A program made the position numbers and the translations under genes. From Alphaproteobacteria bacterium (GTDB lineage: Bacteria > Pseudomonadota > Alphaproteobacteria > Rickettsiales > SXRF01), in contig JAGVLO010000007.1 in assembly GCA_020049775.1 (NCBI GenBank), positions 179,133 through 243,132 of the forward strand: a DNA stretch of 64,000 nucleotides, given 5' to 3'. The stretch's first letter is position 1. Each line of letters begins with the position of its first letter. Below the pieces are notes generated by a model that did no database searches, was not told where the DNA came from, and was given only the letters and a program-made list of their open reading frames with translations. This document shows, piece after piece, positions 63,654-64,000 of this stretch.

Positions 63654-63683
63654 AAAAAGCCCCCGCATTGCGGAGGCTTTTTT
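63654..63683. terminator. Bidirectional terminator after the 16S rRNA gene
   Basis: AAAAAAGCCCCCGCA / TGCGGAGGCTTTTTT, one mismatch in the stem, with T tracts usable on either strand. It lies about 118 bases past the 16S 3' end and about 67 bases before the next gene. Confidence 0.85.
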
Positions 63684-63800
63684 AATGTTCGGTTGTGTGT
63701 GAGCATCTATGCACAGGTGACGAGGTGTCATGTAAGATGATTTGTTTAACGTCAGAGGTTCAGAATAATTCCAAACATGCGTAATAAACAAAATCCTTAG

Positions 63801-64000
<200 letters not shown>

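Overview
The window looks like part of an alphaproteobacterial chromosome. The evidence is the flagellar block fliL-fliM-DUF6468-motE with flgF-G-A-H, a phasin, a TIGR02300-type zinc-ribbon protein, the ftsX-ydcF-plsC gene order, an rph-rdgB pair, and the 3' end of a bacterial 16S rRNA gene at the right edge. The genes describe a motile, Gram-negative, respiring cell with an outer membrane (TolC-type channel, FlgH L-ring lipoprotein) and citrate synthase. I cannot name the genus. A deep-branching order is possible because the 16S gene is not followed by tRNA-Ile/Ala and 23S genes.

Layout, left to right. 0-10 kb: lipA with a VIT-type metal transporter and a small membrane protein, then rpoZ. 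Facing rpoZ is a complete kdpFABC K+ pump with kdpD, led by two tiny membrane ORFs absent from the ORF track (KdpF and a 29-aa partner). No kdpE is present. 10-19 kb: glgX, a receiver-domain protein, a MacAB-TolC type exporter operon and, divergent from it, a small secreted six-cysteine protein. 19-24 kb: an accessory stretch of ORFans, a YunG-like protein, a methyltransferase, a GC-rich GspF-domain gene without membrane helices, and a small islet ending in tRNA-Pro(GGG). Three partial copies of the tRNA 3' end lie in this islet. 24-33 kb: phosphomannomutase and two flagellar operons, each preceded by a near-consensus sigma-54 promoter.

33-48 kb: a DD-carboxypeptidase with a Ser/Thr/Lys-rich linker, a phasin with a strong promoter, and grpE with a possible heat-shock promoter. 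Then come ftsX (no ftsE), ydcF, plsC, two tandem paralogous polytopic membrane proteins that are probably GT-C-like glycosyltransferases, rph, rdgB, yceI, a DsbD/ScsB-type reductase and a redoxin. 48-58 kb: a methyltransferase, soluble lytic transglycosylase, citrate synthase, a protein with possible phosphothreonine-lyase-like features, a short flagellin, and the ftsY-mtaB-dapF operon. 58-64 kb: DUF378, an ORFan facing an APH-type kinase, a GNAT-nitrilase fusion, two equal-length (133 aa) paralogues of an unrecognised family with a 67-aa gene between them, and the 16S rRNA 3' end.

Most of the window is ordinary core genome. The places most worth a second look are the exporter with its Cys-rich secreted neighbour, the tRNA-Pro islet with serial att-like repeats, the phosphothreonine-lyase-like candidate at 52.7 kb, the tandem GT-C pair, the 133-aa paralogue pair, and the unlinked 16S gene. 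All family assignments come from reading the sequence by eye. No database search was run.
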